From: Bradyrhizobium huanghuaihaiense
GTDB taxonomy: Bacteria > Pseudomonadota > Alphaproteobacteria > Rhizobiales > Xanthobacteraceae
DNA length: 64,000 nt
Assembly: GCF_007830635.1 (NCBI RefSeq)
Contig: NZ_VLLA01000005.1
Coordinates: forward strand, 1 to 64,000
Reading direction: 5' to 3'
This document shows, one piece after another, positions 33,041 to 43,246 of the stretch; within the stretch, counting starts at the first letter, position 1; every line of letters begins with the position of its first letter. The position numbers were made by a program, and so were the translations under genes. The notes beneath the pieces were generated by a model. It was given only the letters and a program-made list of their open reading frames with translations, did no database searches and had not been told where the DNA came from.

Positions 33041-34069
33041 ATGCATACCGGACTTTTCCACGACATCGATTTCGAGAAGGACCAGAAATGGTCCGGTCAC
33101 CTCGGCATTCCCTTCTCGATCGATCGCTCCCCCTACTACCAGCTCAAGATCCCGATCTTCCGGATCAAGAATGGCGCCGGGCCAAAACTGCTGTTGATGG
33201 CCGGCAACCACGGCGACGAATATGAGGGCGAGATCACGCTGGCGCGGCTGTATCGCCGGTTAGATGCGAAGGACATCAAGGGCGAGGTCACCATCCTGCC
33301 CTTCGCCAATTTGCCCGCCGTGATGGCGGCGCGCCGCCGCTCGCCTCTCGACGAGGGCAATCTCAACCGCGCCTTCCCGGGCGATGCCGCGGGCACGCCG
33401 ACCTTCCGCCTGGCGCACTTCCTCGAGCACGAGCTGTTTCCGCGCCACGACGTCGTCTTCGACATCCACTCCGGCGGCACCTCGATGGCGCATGTGCCCT
33501 GCGCGCTGATCGAGCGGCAGGGCCCGCCCGAGATGTTCGGCCACGCGCTGCGCCTGATGGAAGGGCTCGGCATGCCCTTCGCCTTCGTCGCCGAGAACGG
33601 CGCCACGGCGCCGACCTCGATGGCGGCGGCCGCGCGCGCCGGCGCGATCGGGCTCTCCGGTGAATTCGGCGGCGGGGGCACCGTCACGCCGCAGACCATG
33701 GCGTTCACCGCGCGCGCCGTCGACCGCCTGCTGCTCGCGCTTGGCCTCGTCCAGGCGCCCGTGCTGGGGCCGCACGCGCCGGTCGAGCGCGCGACTGAAC
33801 TGATGGCCCTGCAGAGCCATGCCCAGGCCGTGTTCGCGACCCGCCGTGGCTGGTTCGAGCCCGCTGTCACCGTCGGAGCGCGGGTCAAGGCCGGCGACAT
33901 CGCCGGCTGGTATCACGACTTCGAGCGTCCCGAGCTTGCCGAAGAGGTGCTGCGCTTCCCCGCCGACGGCATCGTGATCTCGCAGCGGCTGCACACCGAC
34001 AGCCAGAGCGGCGACTGCCTGGTCCAGGTCGGCCGCGCGCTGTCACGCGAGGAAGTGATGGCGCGGTGA
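33041..34069 (+). CDS. succinylglutamate desuccinylase / aspartoacylase-type zinc deacylase
   Basis: A 342-residue enzyme of the AstE/ASPA branch of the M14 carboxypeptidase fold. Zinc ligands His and Glu are in GNHGDEYEGE, followed by the third ligand in DIHSGGTS, and the catalytic Glu is in LSGEFGGGG. NLNRAFPG supplies the conserved Asn-Arg substrate pair. The C-terminal ~80 residues form a beta domain (VTVGARVKAGDIAGW). Relatives include DoeB and AstE, which remove an acyl group from N-acyl amino acids. Its position in the operon suggests that the imported substrate may be N-acylated. Confidence 0.88.
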   Translation: MHTGLFHDIDFEKDQKWSGHLGIPFSIDRSPYYQLKIPIFRIKNGAGPKLLLMAGNHGDEYEGEITLARLYRRLDAKDIKGEVTILPFANLPAVMAARRRSPLDEGNLNRAFPGDAAGTPTFRLAHFLEHELFPRHDVVFDIHSGGTSMAHVPCALIERQGPPEMFGHALRLMEGLGMPFAFVAENGATAPTSMAAAARAGAIGLSGEFGGGGTVTPQTMAFTARAVDRLLLALGLVQAPVLGPHAPVERATELMALQSHAQAVFATRRGWFEPAVTVGARVKAGDIAGWYHDFERPELAEEVLRFPADGIVISQRLHTDSQSGDCLVQVGRALSREEVMAR

Positions 34070-34090
34070 GCCCTCGCCGCGGGCTCGTTG

Positions 34091-34210
34091 CACCTCTCCC
34101 GCTTGCGGGAGAGGTCGCTCCGAAGGCGCGGGTGAGGGTTTTCTCCTCTTGGGGGTTCTCGATTGTAGAGACACCCTCTCCCCCACCCCTCCCCCGCAAG
34201 CGGGGGAGGG
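34091..34210. repeat. palindromic intergenic element, family E (CCTCTCCCGCTTGCGGGAGAGG...)
   Basis: ACCTCTCCCGCTTGCGGGAGAGGT at the left is itself a perfect hairpin, and CCCTCCCCCGCAAGCGGGGGAGGG at the right is a second. The two halves are also partly inverted relative to each other. It separates the deacylase gene from the LacI-type regulator gene and may act as terminator of the operon. Confidence 0.8.
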
Positions 34211-34286
34211 AGCGCACTGCCGTCGAGGTTGCAATGAACTCTGATCTCACCATGCTCTAAGCTATGTTGGACTCTTCAGGGATTCG

Positions 34287-35351
34287 ATGACCGATCCGGC
34301 AAAGCCAGGTTACGACGACGTCGTGCGCATTCCGGCGCCGCCCGGCCGCAGCAATGCGACCGGACGGCCGCCGCGCATCGAGGAAGTCGCAGAGCGCGCC
34401 GGCGTCGCGCCGATCACGGTGTCGCGGGTGCTGCGCCACCCCGAGAAGGTCAACCGCAAGACCCGCGAACGCATCCTGGAGGTGATCGAGGCGACCGGCT
34501 ACGCCTCCAACCCGCACGCGCGCGCGCTGCGCTCGGGCCGGTCGAACGTCGTCGTCGCCTTCGTCTCCAACATCCTCAGCCAGCAGTTTGGCCTCGCGGT
34601 GCGCAGCTTCGCCGCGACGCTGGAGCCGGAAGGTTTTGAGGTGCTGGTCGGCCAGACCTCCTACTCCTATGCCAAGGAGGTCGCGATGATCCAGTCGCTG
34701 CGCGGCATCCGCCCCGCCGCGGTGATGTTCACCGGCGTGATCGAGCTCGAGGAGAACCGCTCAGCGCTTGCCGAGCTCGGCATTCCCGTGATCGAGACCT
34801 GGGCGTTTCCGCGCGATCCCATCGACATGCTGGTCGGCCTGCCCAATGCGGATGCCGGCGCCATGGCGGCGCAGAGGCTGGCGGAAGCCGGACATCGCCG
34901 CGTCGCCTTCATCGGCCGCAACAGCGGCCGTGGCGCGCTCCGCCGCGACGGTTTTCGCACGGCAGCGGCAAAGCTCGGCCTCGAGATCGTCCATGAGATC
35001 GGTGTCGGCGAGATCACGGGCCTCGTCGACGGCCGTGCCGCCTTCACCGCCCTGCTCGACCGCGGCGGCGAGGTCGATGCGGTGTTCTGCGCCAACGATT
35101 TGCTCGCAACCGGCGCGCTGATCGAGGCCCGCGCACGCGGCCTTTCCGTGCCGCGCGATCTCGCCGTGCTCGGCTTCGGCGACAACGACGTCGCCGATCA
35201 GATCACGCCCGGCCTCACCACCATCTCGTTCGATGCGGCGGCCCTGGGGCGGATTGCGGGGGAATTGCTGTTGGCGCGCCTCGCCGGCGCACCGGCGGCC
35301 GAGCAGCGACTCGCCGTCGAATTGTCCCTGATCGAGCGCGGCAGCGTCTGA
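34287..35351 (+). CDS. LacI-family transcriptional regulator
   Basis: A 354-residue LacI/GalR-type regulator. After a ~30-residue N-terminal extension, the helix-turn-helix is RIEEVAERAGVAPITVSRVL with the hinge helix PHARALRSGRS. The periplasmic-binding-protein-like core continues to residue 350 (for example VFCANDLLATGALIEARARG). It reads in the same direction as, and just after, the deaminase-importer-deacylase operon, so it is the obvious candidate regulator. I did not find a symmetrical operator I would trust in front of 28419. Confidence 0.9.
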   Translation: MTDPAKPGYDDVVRIPAPPGRSNATGRPPRIEEVAERAGVAPITVSRVLRHPEKVNRKTRERILEVIEATGYASNPHARALRSGRSNVVVAFVSNILSQQFGLAVRSFAATLEPEGFEVLVGQTSYSYAKEVAMIQSLRGIRPAAVMFTGVIELEENRSALAELGIPVIETWAFPRDPIDMLVGLPNADAGAMAAQRLAEAGHRRVAFIGRNSGRGALRRDGFRTAAAKLGLEIVHEIGVGEITGLVDGRAAFTALLDRGGEVDAVFCANDLLATGALIEARARGLSVPRDLAVLGFGDNDVADQITPGLTTISFDAAALGRIAGELLLARLAGAPAAEQRLAVELSLIERGSV

Positions 35352-35361
35352 GCGTTGCGAT

Positions 35362-35652
35362 TTAGGCGACGCTCTTGAGATCCTGCTGGATCGCGGCCAG
35401 CAGGGATTGCAGCGCCGCGCTGTTCACGGGCTTGGCCTCGGCGATCGCGGGCTGAACACTGGCGGACTGCGCGACTTTCACCGGGCGCTTCGGGAACGGT
35501 GGCGCCGGCGGCGCGGTTTGCGTGAAATCACCTTCCACCTCGGCATGGACGAACTTGCCATGGATGACGTCGTCGCGGCGGCCCATGACGAACATCGTCG
35601 CCCAATAGCCGGCGGCCAGGAGGATTACGCTGAAAATACCAATCTCTAACAT
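35362..35652 (-). CDS. small single-span membrane protein of unknown function
   Basis: A ~96-residue protein. One N-terminal transmembrane segment (IGIFSVILLAAGYWATMFVM) is followed by a soluble, Pro/Ala-rich and Lys-containing tail (QTAPPAPPFPKRPVK, then ALQSLLAAIQQDLKSVA, a possible short helix). ATG 35652 is used; a TTG 12 bases earlier is an alternative. It converges on the LacI gene. No family is recognised. Confidence 0.6.
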   Translation of the reverse strand: MLEIGIFSVILLAAGYWATMFVMGRRDDVIHGKFVHAEVEGDFTQTAPPAPPFPKRPVKVAQSASVQPAIAEAKPVNSAALQSLLAAIQQDLKSVA

Positions 35653-35822
35653 CGCAACACCCAAAATATGCGCGATGATTCAATGCCTTCGCCGGTCCGT
35701 CAATGAACACGCGGTCACACCTGCGGCTTTTGCGGGCAGGTGTGACCATTTGGTGACTCTTTCTTAACTATCCCCACCCGGCATGTGCCTGTGGAGCAAC
35801 GGGAGTCCGTGTCCCTGTCGCC

Positions 35823-36845
35823 CTAGGCCCTGTCCGGCCCGACCCGGACCAGCTGCTTGCCGAAATTGGCCCCCTTCAGCAGGCCCATGAAGGCGCCGGG
35901 CGCGCTTTCCAGGCCCTCGGTGACGAACTCCTTGTACTTGACCTTGCCGTCGCGGACCCAGCCGGACATGTCGCGCAGGAAGTCGCCATGCCGGGCGGCG
36001 AAGTCGGAGACGATGAAGCCGCGGAACGTCAGCCGTTTGGTCAGGGTCGCGCGCATCATGGATGCTGCCCATTTCGGCGGCTTGGCCTCGGTGTCGTTGT
36101 AATGGGCGATCAGGCCGCAGACCGGCACGCGGGCGAACGGGTTGAGCAGCGGGAACACCGCCTCGAACACGGCGCCGCCGACATTCTCGAAATAGACGTC
36201 GATGCCCTTTGGGCACGCGAATTTCAGCTTGGCCGGAAAATCGGTTTCGCGATGATCGAGGCACTCGTCGAAGCCGAGCTCCTTCACCACGTAGTCGCAC
36301 TTGTCCTTGCCGCCGGCGATGCCGACCGCGCGTGCGCCCTTGATCTTCGCGATCTGCCCCACCGCCGAACCGACTGCGCCGGAGGCGCCGGCGACGACGA
36401 CGGTCTCGCCTTCTTGCGGCTTGCCGATGTCGAGCAGGCCCGTATAGGCCGTCATGCCGGGCATGCCGAGCACGCCGATGGAGGTCGAGATCGGCCCGAG
36501 CTTCGGATCGACCTTGATCAGGCCCTTGCCGTTCGAGACCGCATGCGTCTGCCAGCCGGAACGGATGCGGACGATGTCGCCTTTGGCGAAGTCGGGATTG
36601 TTCGAGGCCGCGACCTCGCTGACCGCCTCGCCCTCCATCACGCCGCCGATCGGCACCGGCGCGGCGTAGGACGGCCCCTCGCTCATGCGGCCGCGCATAT
36701 AGGGATCGAGCGACAGCCAGATCGTGCGCAGCAGGACTTCGCCTGCGCCGGGTGTCGGCACTGCGAATTCCTCGATGCGGAAATCAGACGGCTTGGGCTC
36801 GCCGACGGGACGCGCGGCGAGAACGATGCGTTTGCCTTGGGACAT
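35823..36845 (-). CDS. NADP-dependent oxidoreductase, CurA/PTGR-like MDR family
   Basis: A 340-residue medium-chain dehydrogenase/reductase without zinc ligands. The GroES-like N-terminal half (residues ~1-120, WLSLDPYMRGRM) is diagnostic of the prostaglandin reductase/CurA branch. The NADP site is VVVAGASGAVGSAVGQIAKI near residue 150, and YFENVGGAVFEAVFPLL follows. These enzymes reduce alpha,beta-unsaturated ketones or aldehydes with NADPH. ATG 36845 has GGAGGA upstream, and a long in-frame extension upstream lies within the palindromic element and is rejected. Confidence 0.88.
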   Translation of the reverse strand: MSQGKRIVLAARPVGEPKPSDFRIEEFAVPTPGAGEVLLRTIWLSLDPYMRGRMSEGPSYAAPVPIGGVMEGEAVSEVAASNNPDFAKGDIVRIRSGWQTHAVSNGKGLIKVDPKLGPISTSIGVLGMPGMTAYTGLLDIGKPQEGETVVVAGASGAVGSAVGQIAKIKGARAVGIAGGKDKCDYVVKELGFDECLDHRETDFPAKLKFACPKGIDVYFENVGGAVFEAVFPLLNPFARVPVCGLIAHYNDTEAKPPKWAASMMRATLTKRLTFRGFIVSDFAARHGDFLRDMSGWVRDGKVKYKEFVTEGLESAPGAFMGLLKGANFGKQLVRVGPDRA

Positions 36846-36863
36846 GGCTTCCTCCACTTTTCT

Positions 36864-36940
36864 GTCATTGCGAGCGAAGCGAAGCAATCCAGCCGCGTCA
36901 ACACAAAAGGGCTGGATTGCTTCGCTGCGCTCGCAATGAC
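36864..36940. repeat. palindromic intergenic element, family A
   Basis: GTCATTGCGAGCGAAGCGAAG and the inverted CTTCGCTGCGCTCGCAATGAC end it, with GCAATCCAGC and GCTGGATTGC inside. Same family as 6337-6470, 52841-52925 and 60652-60735. Confidence 0.85.
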
Positions 36941-36973
36941 GAGGAGGTTGTGGCACCCACCGCTCAAACACTC

Positions 36974-37080
36974 GGTGTCATCGCCCGCGAAGGCGGGCGA
37001 TCCAGTATTCCAGAGACGGTAGTGATCAAGCCGAGAAGCCGCGGCGTACTGGATGCCCCGCCTTCGCGGGGCATGACACC
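36974..37080. repeat. palindromic intergenic element, family F (GGTGTCATCGCCCGCGAAGG...)
   Basis: GGTGTCAT and ATGACACC bracket it. CGCGAAGGCGGGCGATCCAGTA and TACTGGATGCCCCGCCTTCGCG form the inner arms with a few mismatches. It directly follows the family A element at 36864-36940, so two unrelated palindromes stand in tandem between guaB and the oxidoreductase. Confidence 0.8.
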
Positions 37081-37130
37081 GTCATTGAGGCGAGCGCATT
37101 AAACCCAACGCGCAGCCGCGAGCGGAGTGA

Positions 37131-39018
<1,888 letters not shown>

Positions 39019-40509
39019 ATGGTCGACAAGCAACGCATCATTCCGCTGATCGTGGCCACTGCTCTCTTCATGGAGAACATGGATTCGACTGTCATCGCCA
39101 CCTCGCTGCCGGCGATTGCGGCCGACATCGGCACCAGCCCGCTGACGCTGAAGCTCGCGATCACCTCGTACCTGCTGTCGCTCGCGGTGTTCATTCCCGC
39201 GAGCGGCTGGACCGCCGACCGCTTCGGCGCGCGGATGGTGTTCGCGATCGCCGTCGGCGTGTTCATGGTCGGCTCGGTCGGCTGCGCGCTCTCGACCTCG
39301 GTCACCGATTTCGTGTTCGCGCGCATCCTGCAGGGCATGGGAGGGGCGATGATGACGCCGGTCGGTCGCCTCGTGCTGCTGCGCTCGGTCGACAAGAGCG
39401 CGCTGGTCAACGCCATGGCCTGGGTGACGGTCCCTGCCCTGATCGGCCCGGTGATCGGGCCACCGCTCGGCGGTTTCATCACGACCTACGCGTCCTGGCA
39501 CTGGATCTTCCTGATCAACATCCCGATCGGGCTGCTCGGCATCTTCATGGCCTTGAAGTTCATCGATCCGATCAAGAGCGAGACGCAGGAGCCGTTCGAT
39601 CTCTACGGCATGGTGCTCGCCGGCATCGGCCTTGCCGGCATCGCGTTCGGTCTCTCGGTGGCCGGACTCAACCTCCTGCCCTGGAGCACGGTGGCCGCCC
39701 TCGTCGTGGGCGGCGCGATCTCGATGACGCTCTATGTCCTGCACGCGCGGCGGACGGGGTCGCCGGTGCTGGACTTCTCGCTGCTCAAGCTGCCGACGCT
39801 GCGCGCGGCGATTCTCGGCGGCTTCCTGTTCCGTCTCGGCATCGGCGCGCTGCCGTTCCTGCTGCCGCTCCTGATGCAGATCGGCTTCGGCCTGTCGCCG
39901 TTCCATTCCGGCCTCGTCACCTTCGCCTCCTCGCTGGGGGCCATGGGCATGAAGACGCTGGCGGCGCGGATCATCCGCACCTTCGGCTTCCGCAATTTGA
40001 TGACGGTGAACGCCATCATCAGCGCCTTCTTCCTCGGCGTCTGCGCGCTGTTCACCGTGACGACCCCGCTGCTGATCATCATGGTGATCCTGGTGGTCGG
40101 CGGCTTCTTCCGCTCGCTCGAGTTCACCGCCATCAACACGGTCGCCTATGCCGATGTGGAAGGCCCGCAGATGAGCCGTGCCACCACGCTGGTCAGCGTC
40201 AACCAGCAGCTCGCGGTCTCCGCCGGCGTCGCCGTCGGCGCGGCCTCGGTGGAAACGACGATGTGGCTCAGCCATGTCAGCGAGCTCAACGCCGCCGTGT
40301 TTATGCCAGCCTTCGTCGTGATCGCGCTGACCTCGGCGACCTCGAGCTGGTTCTTCTGGCAGATGCCCGCCGATGCCGGCCACGAGATCTCCGGCCGCAA
40401 GGCGGTGGAGATCGCGAGCCGCAAGGGCGCCGGCAAGGGTGCGGAGAAGGCCGCCGTGAAGGCGGCGACGGAAGATACGCAGGACGTGCGGGATCAGCGG
40501 CTGGGGTGA
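39019..40509 (+). CDS. MFS transporter, DHA2 (14-TMS, EmrB-like) family
   Basis: A 496-residue multipass drug:H+ antiporter-type protein. The opening MEDMDSTVIA-like motif is FMENMDSTVIATSLPAIAAD, with motif A as WTADRFGARMVF and motif C-like VPALIGPVIGPPLGG. About fourteen membrane segments can be counted. The C-terminal ~40 residues are Lys/Ala-rich and cytosolic. No HlyD-type membrane fusion partner is next to it, so it probably exports into the periplasm only. It is divergent from guaB. The substrate is unknown. Confidence 0.88.
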   Translation: MVDKQRIIPLIVATALFMENMDSTVIATSLPAIAADIGTSPLTLKLAITSYLLSLAVFIPASGWTADRFGARMVFAIAVGVFMVGSVGCALSTSVTDFVFARILQGMGGAMMTPVGRLVLLRSVDKSALVNAMAWVTVPALIGPVIGPPLGGFITTYASWHWIFLINIPIGLLGIFMALKFIDPIKSETQEPFDLYGMVLAGIGLAGIAFGLSVAGLNLLPWSTVAALVVGGAISMTLYVLHARRTGSPVLDFSLLKLPTLRAAILGGFLFRLGIGALPFLLPLLMQIGFGLSPFHSGLVTFASSLGAMGMKTLAARIIRTFGFRNLMTVNAIISAFFLGVCALFTVTTPLLIIMVILVVGGFFRSLEFTAINTVAYADVEGPQMSRATTLVSVNQQLAVSAGVAVGAASVETTMWLSHVSELNAAVFMPAFVVIALTSATSSWFFWQMPADAGHEISGRKAVEIASRKGAGKGAEKAAVKAATEDTQDVRDQRLG

Positions 40510-40520
40510 TTCCGGCGCTA

Positions 40521-41498
40521 CTATTTCGAGCGAATGACGCCTGACCGGATCAGGACGGCGTATTTCTTAGTCTCTTCAGCAATGAGCTTCGTAAATTGTG
40601 CGGGCGAGCCTTGAATCGGGCTGGCGCCAAGCTCCATGATCTTCGCCCTGATGGCGATGTCGCTGAGTGCCTCATTGATCGTTCCGTTGAGTCGATCGAC
40701 GATGGCCTCAGGCGTGCCTCTTGGTGCAACTATCCCGAACCAAGATCCGGCCTGATAACCTTGAACAGTATCCGCCGCGATCGGGACGTCGGGCAGATTC
40801 TCGGACCGGACTGACGAAGTAACGGCCAGGGGAACGAGTTTGCCGGCCTTTATGTGGCCGATAGAGGACGGCATGGGATCGAACATCGCGTCGATTCGTC
40901 CTGCCAGGAGATCTTCCAGTGCAGGCGTCGACCCCAGATAGGGCACGAGTGTCAGGTCGACAGCGGCCATCGATCCGAACAGCTCAATTCCAACGTGCTG
41001 CGGCGTACCGAGGCCTGCAAAACCCACCCTGAGTTTTCCTGGATTTTGCTTCGCGTAATTGATGAACTCCCCAACTGTCCGGACTGGAACGGAAGGACTC
41101 ACTTCGATGACAAGCGGGACGCGATATAGACCGCCAACCGCAACGACGTCGCGGCCAAAATCGAAGTCGAGATGATCGAACAACGTCGCGTTGATCGTGT
41201 TGACGGGACCGCAAACGAGGAGCGTGTATCCGTCGGGTGCAGCCCGAACCACGGACCTGGTCGCGACGTTTCCGCTTTCACCTGGAACATTATCCACGCT
41301 GAACGGCTGGCCCAGCCGCTCCGACAGCCAGGGAGCGATAAGCCGGCCGGCTATGTCGACCGGGCCTCCCGCGGGAAATCCCACGACAACGCGGCTCCCG
41401 CGAGAAGGGTAAGCCTGAGGCGTGGCCATCGCCGGCAAAACCGATGTCGCGATTGCCGCCAATGCTGAACAAAATAGGCGCCGTCTCTGCGTGTCCAT
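40521..41498 (-). CDS. Bug-family (TctC-like) tripartite tricarboxylate receptor
   Basis: A ~325-residue periplasmic solute receptor. The signal peptide MDTQRRRLFCSALAAIATSVLP is followed by the typical RVVVGFPAGGPVDIAGRLIA loop that closes over carboxylates through water, and by NVPGESGNVATRSVVRAAPDG. ATG 41498 has AAGGA eight bases upstream; ATG 41519 is an alternative. Orphan Bug receptors without transporter genes are common in Bradyrhizobiaceae and Burkholderiales. The divergent LysR gene 97 bases away is its likely regulator. Confidence 0.9.
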   Translation of the reverse strand: MDTQRRRLFCSALAAIATSVLPAMATPQAYPSRGSRVVVGFPAGGPVDIAGRLIAPWLSERLGQPFSVDNVPGESGNVATRSVVRAAPDGYTLLVCGPVNTINATLFDHLDFDFGRDVVAVGGLYRVPLVIEVSPSVPVRTVGEFINYAKQNPGKLRVGFAGLGTPQHVGIELFGSMAAVDLTLVPYLGSTPALEDLLAGRIDAMFDPMPSSIGHIKAGKLVPLAVTSSVRSENLPDVPIAADTVQGYQAGSWFGIVAPRGTPEAIVDRLNGTINEALSDIAIRAKIMELGASPIQGSPAQFTKLIAEETKKYAVLIRSGVIRSK

Positions 41499-41577
41499 GT
41501 CACGGTCCTTCACTGCCATGAACAGCCCAATAGCTCGGGAGCGCCTGTTGAGCTATGATATGCCAACGTCGATTATG

Positions 41578-41592
41578 ATACCTATAAGGTAT
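41578..41592. promoter_or_regulatory. palindrome in the Bug/LysR divergent promoter
   Basis: ATACCTATAAGGTAT has perfect 6-bp arms around ATA. It lies between the divergent genes and ends four bases before the LysR ATG. It contains the AAGG used as ribosome site, so binding there could autoregulate. LysR boxes usually follow T-N11-A, which this satisfies. Confidence 0.5.
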
Positions 41593-41595
41593 GGC

Positions 41596-42501
41596 ATGGA
41601 TCTCAGGCACCTTCGCTATTTCGTCATGGTTGCAGAGGAAGGGCATATCACGCGAGCAGCAGAGCGGCTCGATATGCAGCAGCCCCCGCTCAGCCGGCAA
41701 ATCAGCCGGATGGAAAGAGAACTCAAAGTTCAACTCTTCCGGAGGTTGCCGCGGGGGGTAAGTCTGACAAGTGCAGGACAGGCTCTTTTCTCTGAGGCCA
41801 AGGCAATCCTGTCACGGCTCGATCACGCCGTCGAAACGGCGCAACGCGCGGCACGCGGCGAGCAGGGAACGCTCTGCGTCGGCGTCGCACCAACTGCCCC
41901 CTTCAACCCGCTTGTACCGCTTGCCATCCGATCCTTTCGCGAAACCTTCCCGCTCGTTTCCCTGATTTTGCAGGAAGGATTGAGCAACGAAATCGTCGGC
42001 CAGTTCGAGCGAGAGCAGATGGACGTCGCATTCGTTCGCGCGCGACAAATTCACGCGGAAGGCGTCTCGGTTGCCTTGCTTCAGGAAGAGCCTCTGGTCG
42101 TAGCACTCCCGAGCCGTCACACACTGGCAAAGACAAGGACAAAACCTCTTCAACTCAGGAGCTTGTCAAATGACTCATTCATCATGATCGGACCGCCTGG
42201 TACCGGCTTGTATGACGAGACCATCGCGGCCTGCAGGGCAGCCGGATTTGTTCCGCGTCTCGGGCAGCCGGCGCCGCGAATTACCTCGACCTTGGGTCTT
42301 GTTGCGGCGGGACTCGGAATTGCGCTCGTGCCCTCGACACTGCAAAGCGCCCGCATGACCGGCGTCGTATACCGGCGCCTGCAAAACCCTACTCCGAAAG
42401 CATTTCTCGGACTGGCGTGGCGGCGAAGCAATCCGTCACCGATCCTCAGGAACTTCCTGAGCCTGGTGCGAGGCATGGCCGAGCGGCACCCAGGCCCCTG
42501 A
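41596..42501 (+). CDS. LysR-family regulator (BenM/CatM-like branch)
   Basis: A 301-residue LTTR. The winged HTH is MDLRHLRYFVMVAEEGHITR through LDMQQPPLSRQISRME. The effector domain begins near 90 (LCVGVAPTAPFNPLVP) and contains the GPPGTGLYDE loop. ATG 41596 is preferred (AAGG six bases upstream) over earlier in-frame ATGs. It is divergent from the Bug receptor, the standard LTTR arrangement. Confidence 0.92.
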   Translation: MDLRHLRYFVMVAEEGHITRAAERLDMQQPPLSRQISRMERELKVQLFRRLPRGVSLTSAGQALFSEAKAILSRLDHAVETAQRAARGEQGTLCVGVAPTAPFNPLVPLAIRSFRETFPLVSLILQEGLSNEIVGQFEREQMDVAFVRARQIHAEGVSVALLQEEPLVVALPSRHTLAKTRTKPLQLRSLSNDSFIMIGPPGTGLYDETIAACRAAGFVPRLGQPAPRITSTLGLVAAGLGIALVPSTLQSARMTGVVYRRLQNPTPKAFLGLAWRRSNPSPILRNFLSLVRGMAERHPGP

Positions 42502-42557
42502 GCATCGCCGAGCAGCAAAAACCGCAAACGAATGTTCGAGAGCGTGACGGTTCGGCG

Positions 42558-43244
42558 CTATTCGTTCACCGCACCCCGAAACCCCGTCGCCAGCACGTAG
42601 CGCTCCGACGAATCCTGCCGGCTTGCCGCCGGCTTCACATGCCGCACCGTTGCAAAGTCGCGCTTGAGCTGGGCGAGCAGATCGGCGTCGGCGCCGCTCT
42701 GGAACGTCTTGGCCAGGAACGTACCGCCGGGCTTGAGCACGTCGCAGGCAAACGCAGCCGCGGTCTCGACCAGGCCGACGATGCGGAGCTGGTCGGTCTT
42801 GCGGTGGCCGGTGGTGTTGGCGGCCATGTCGGACATCACGACGTCGGCGCCGCCGCCCAGCATCGCGGTGAGCTTTTCGGGCGCGTCGTTGTCCATGAAG
42901 TCGAGCTGGGCGAAATCGACGCCGGGGATCTCGGGCATTTCCAACAGGTCAATCGCGACGACCTTGCCCTTGCCTTCCACGGATCCGACACGCTTGGCGG
43001 CGATCTGGCTCCAGCCGCCGGGCGCAGCACCGAGGTCGACCACGGCCATGCCGGGCTTCAAGAGCCGGAACTTGTCGTCCATCTCAAGCAGCTTGAACGC
43101 GGCGCGCGAGCGATAGCCCGCCGCCTTGGCTTTGGCGACATAGGGATCGTTGAGCTGCCGCTCCAGCCACAGCTTCGACGACAGCTTGCGCTTGCCGCCG
43201 GTCTTGACCTGGACGTGCAAGCGGCCGGTGGTGTCTTTCGCCAT
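42558..43244 (-). CDS. rlmE: 23S rRNA (uridine-2'-O)-methyltransferase RlmE/FtsJ
   Basis: A 228-residue SAM-dependent methyltransferase for Um2552 of 23S rRNA. The K-D-K-E catalytic tetrad can be placed: Lys in SRAAFKLLE, Asp in [14 protein letters not shown], Lys in [10 protein letters not shown] and Glu in [10 protein letters not shown]. The SAM loop is [16 protein letters not shown]. The ATG at 43244 has AGGAG nine bases upstream, and the GTG at 43250 is less well spaced. Its start is separated by two bases from the ppx stop, so the two form an operon. Confidence 0.95.
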   Translation of the reverse strand: MAKDTTGRLHVQVKTGGKRKLSSKLWLERQLNDPYVAKAKAAGYRSRAAFKLLEMDDKFRLLKPGMAVVDLGAAPGGWSQIAAKRVGSVEGKGKVVAIDLLEMPEIPGVDFAQLDFMDNDAPEKLTAMLGGGADVVMSDMAANTTGHRKTDQLRIVGLVETAAAFACDVLKPGGTFLAKTFQSGADADLLAQLKRDFATVRHVKPAASRQDSSERYVLATGFRGAVNE

Positions 43245-43246
43245 TC

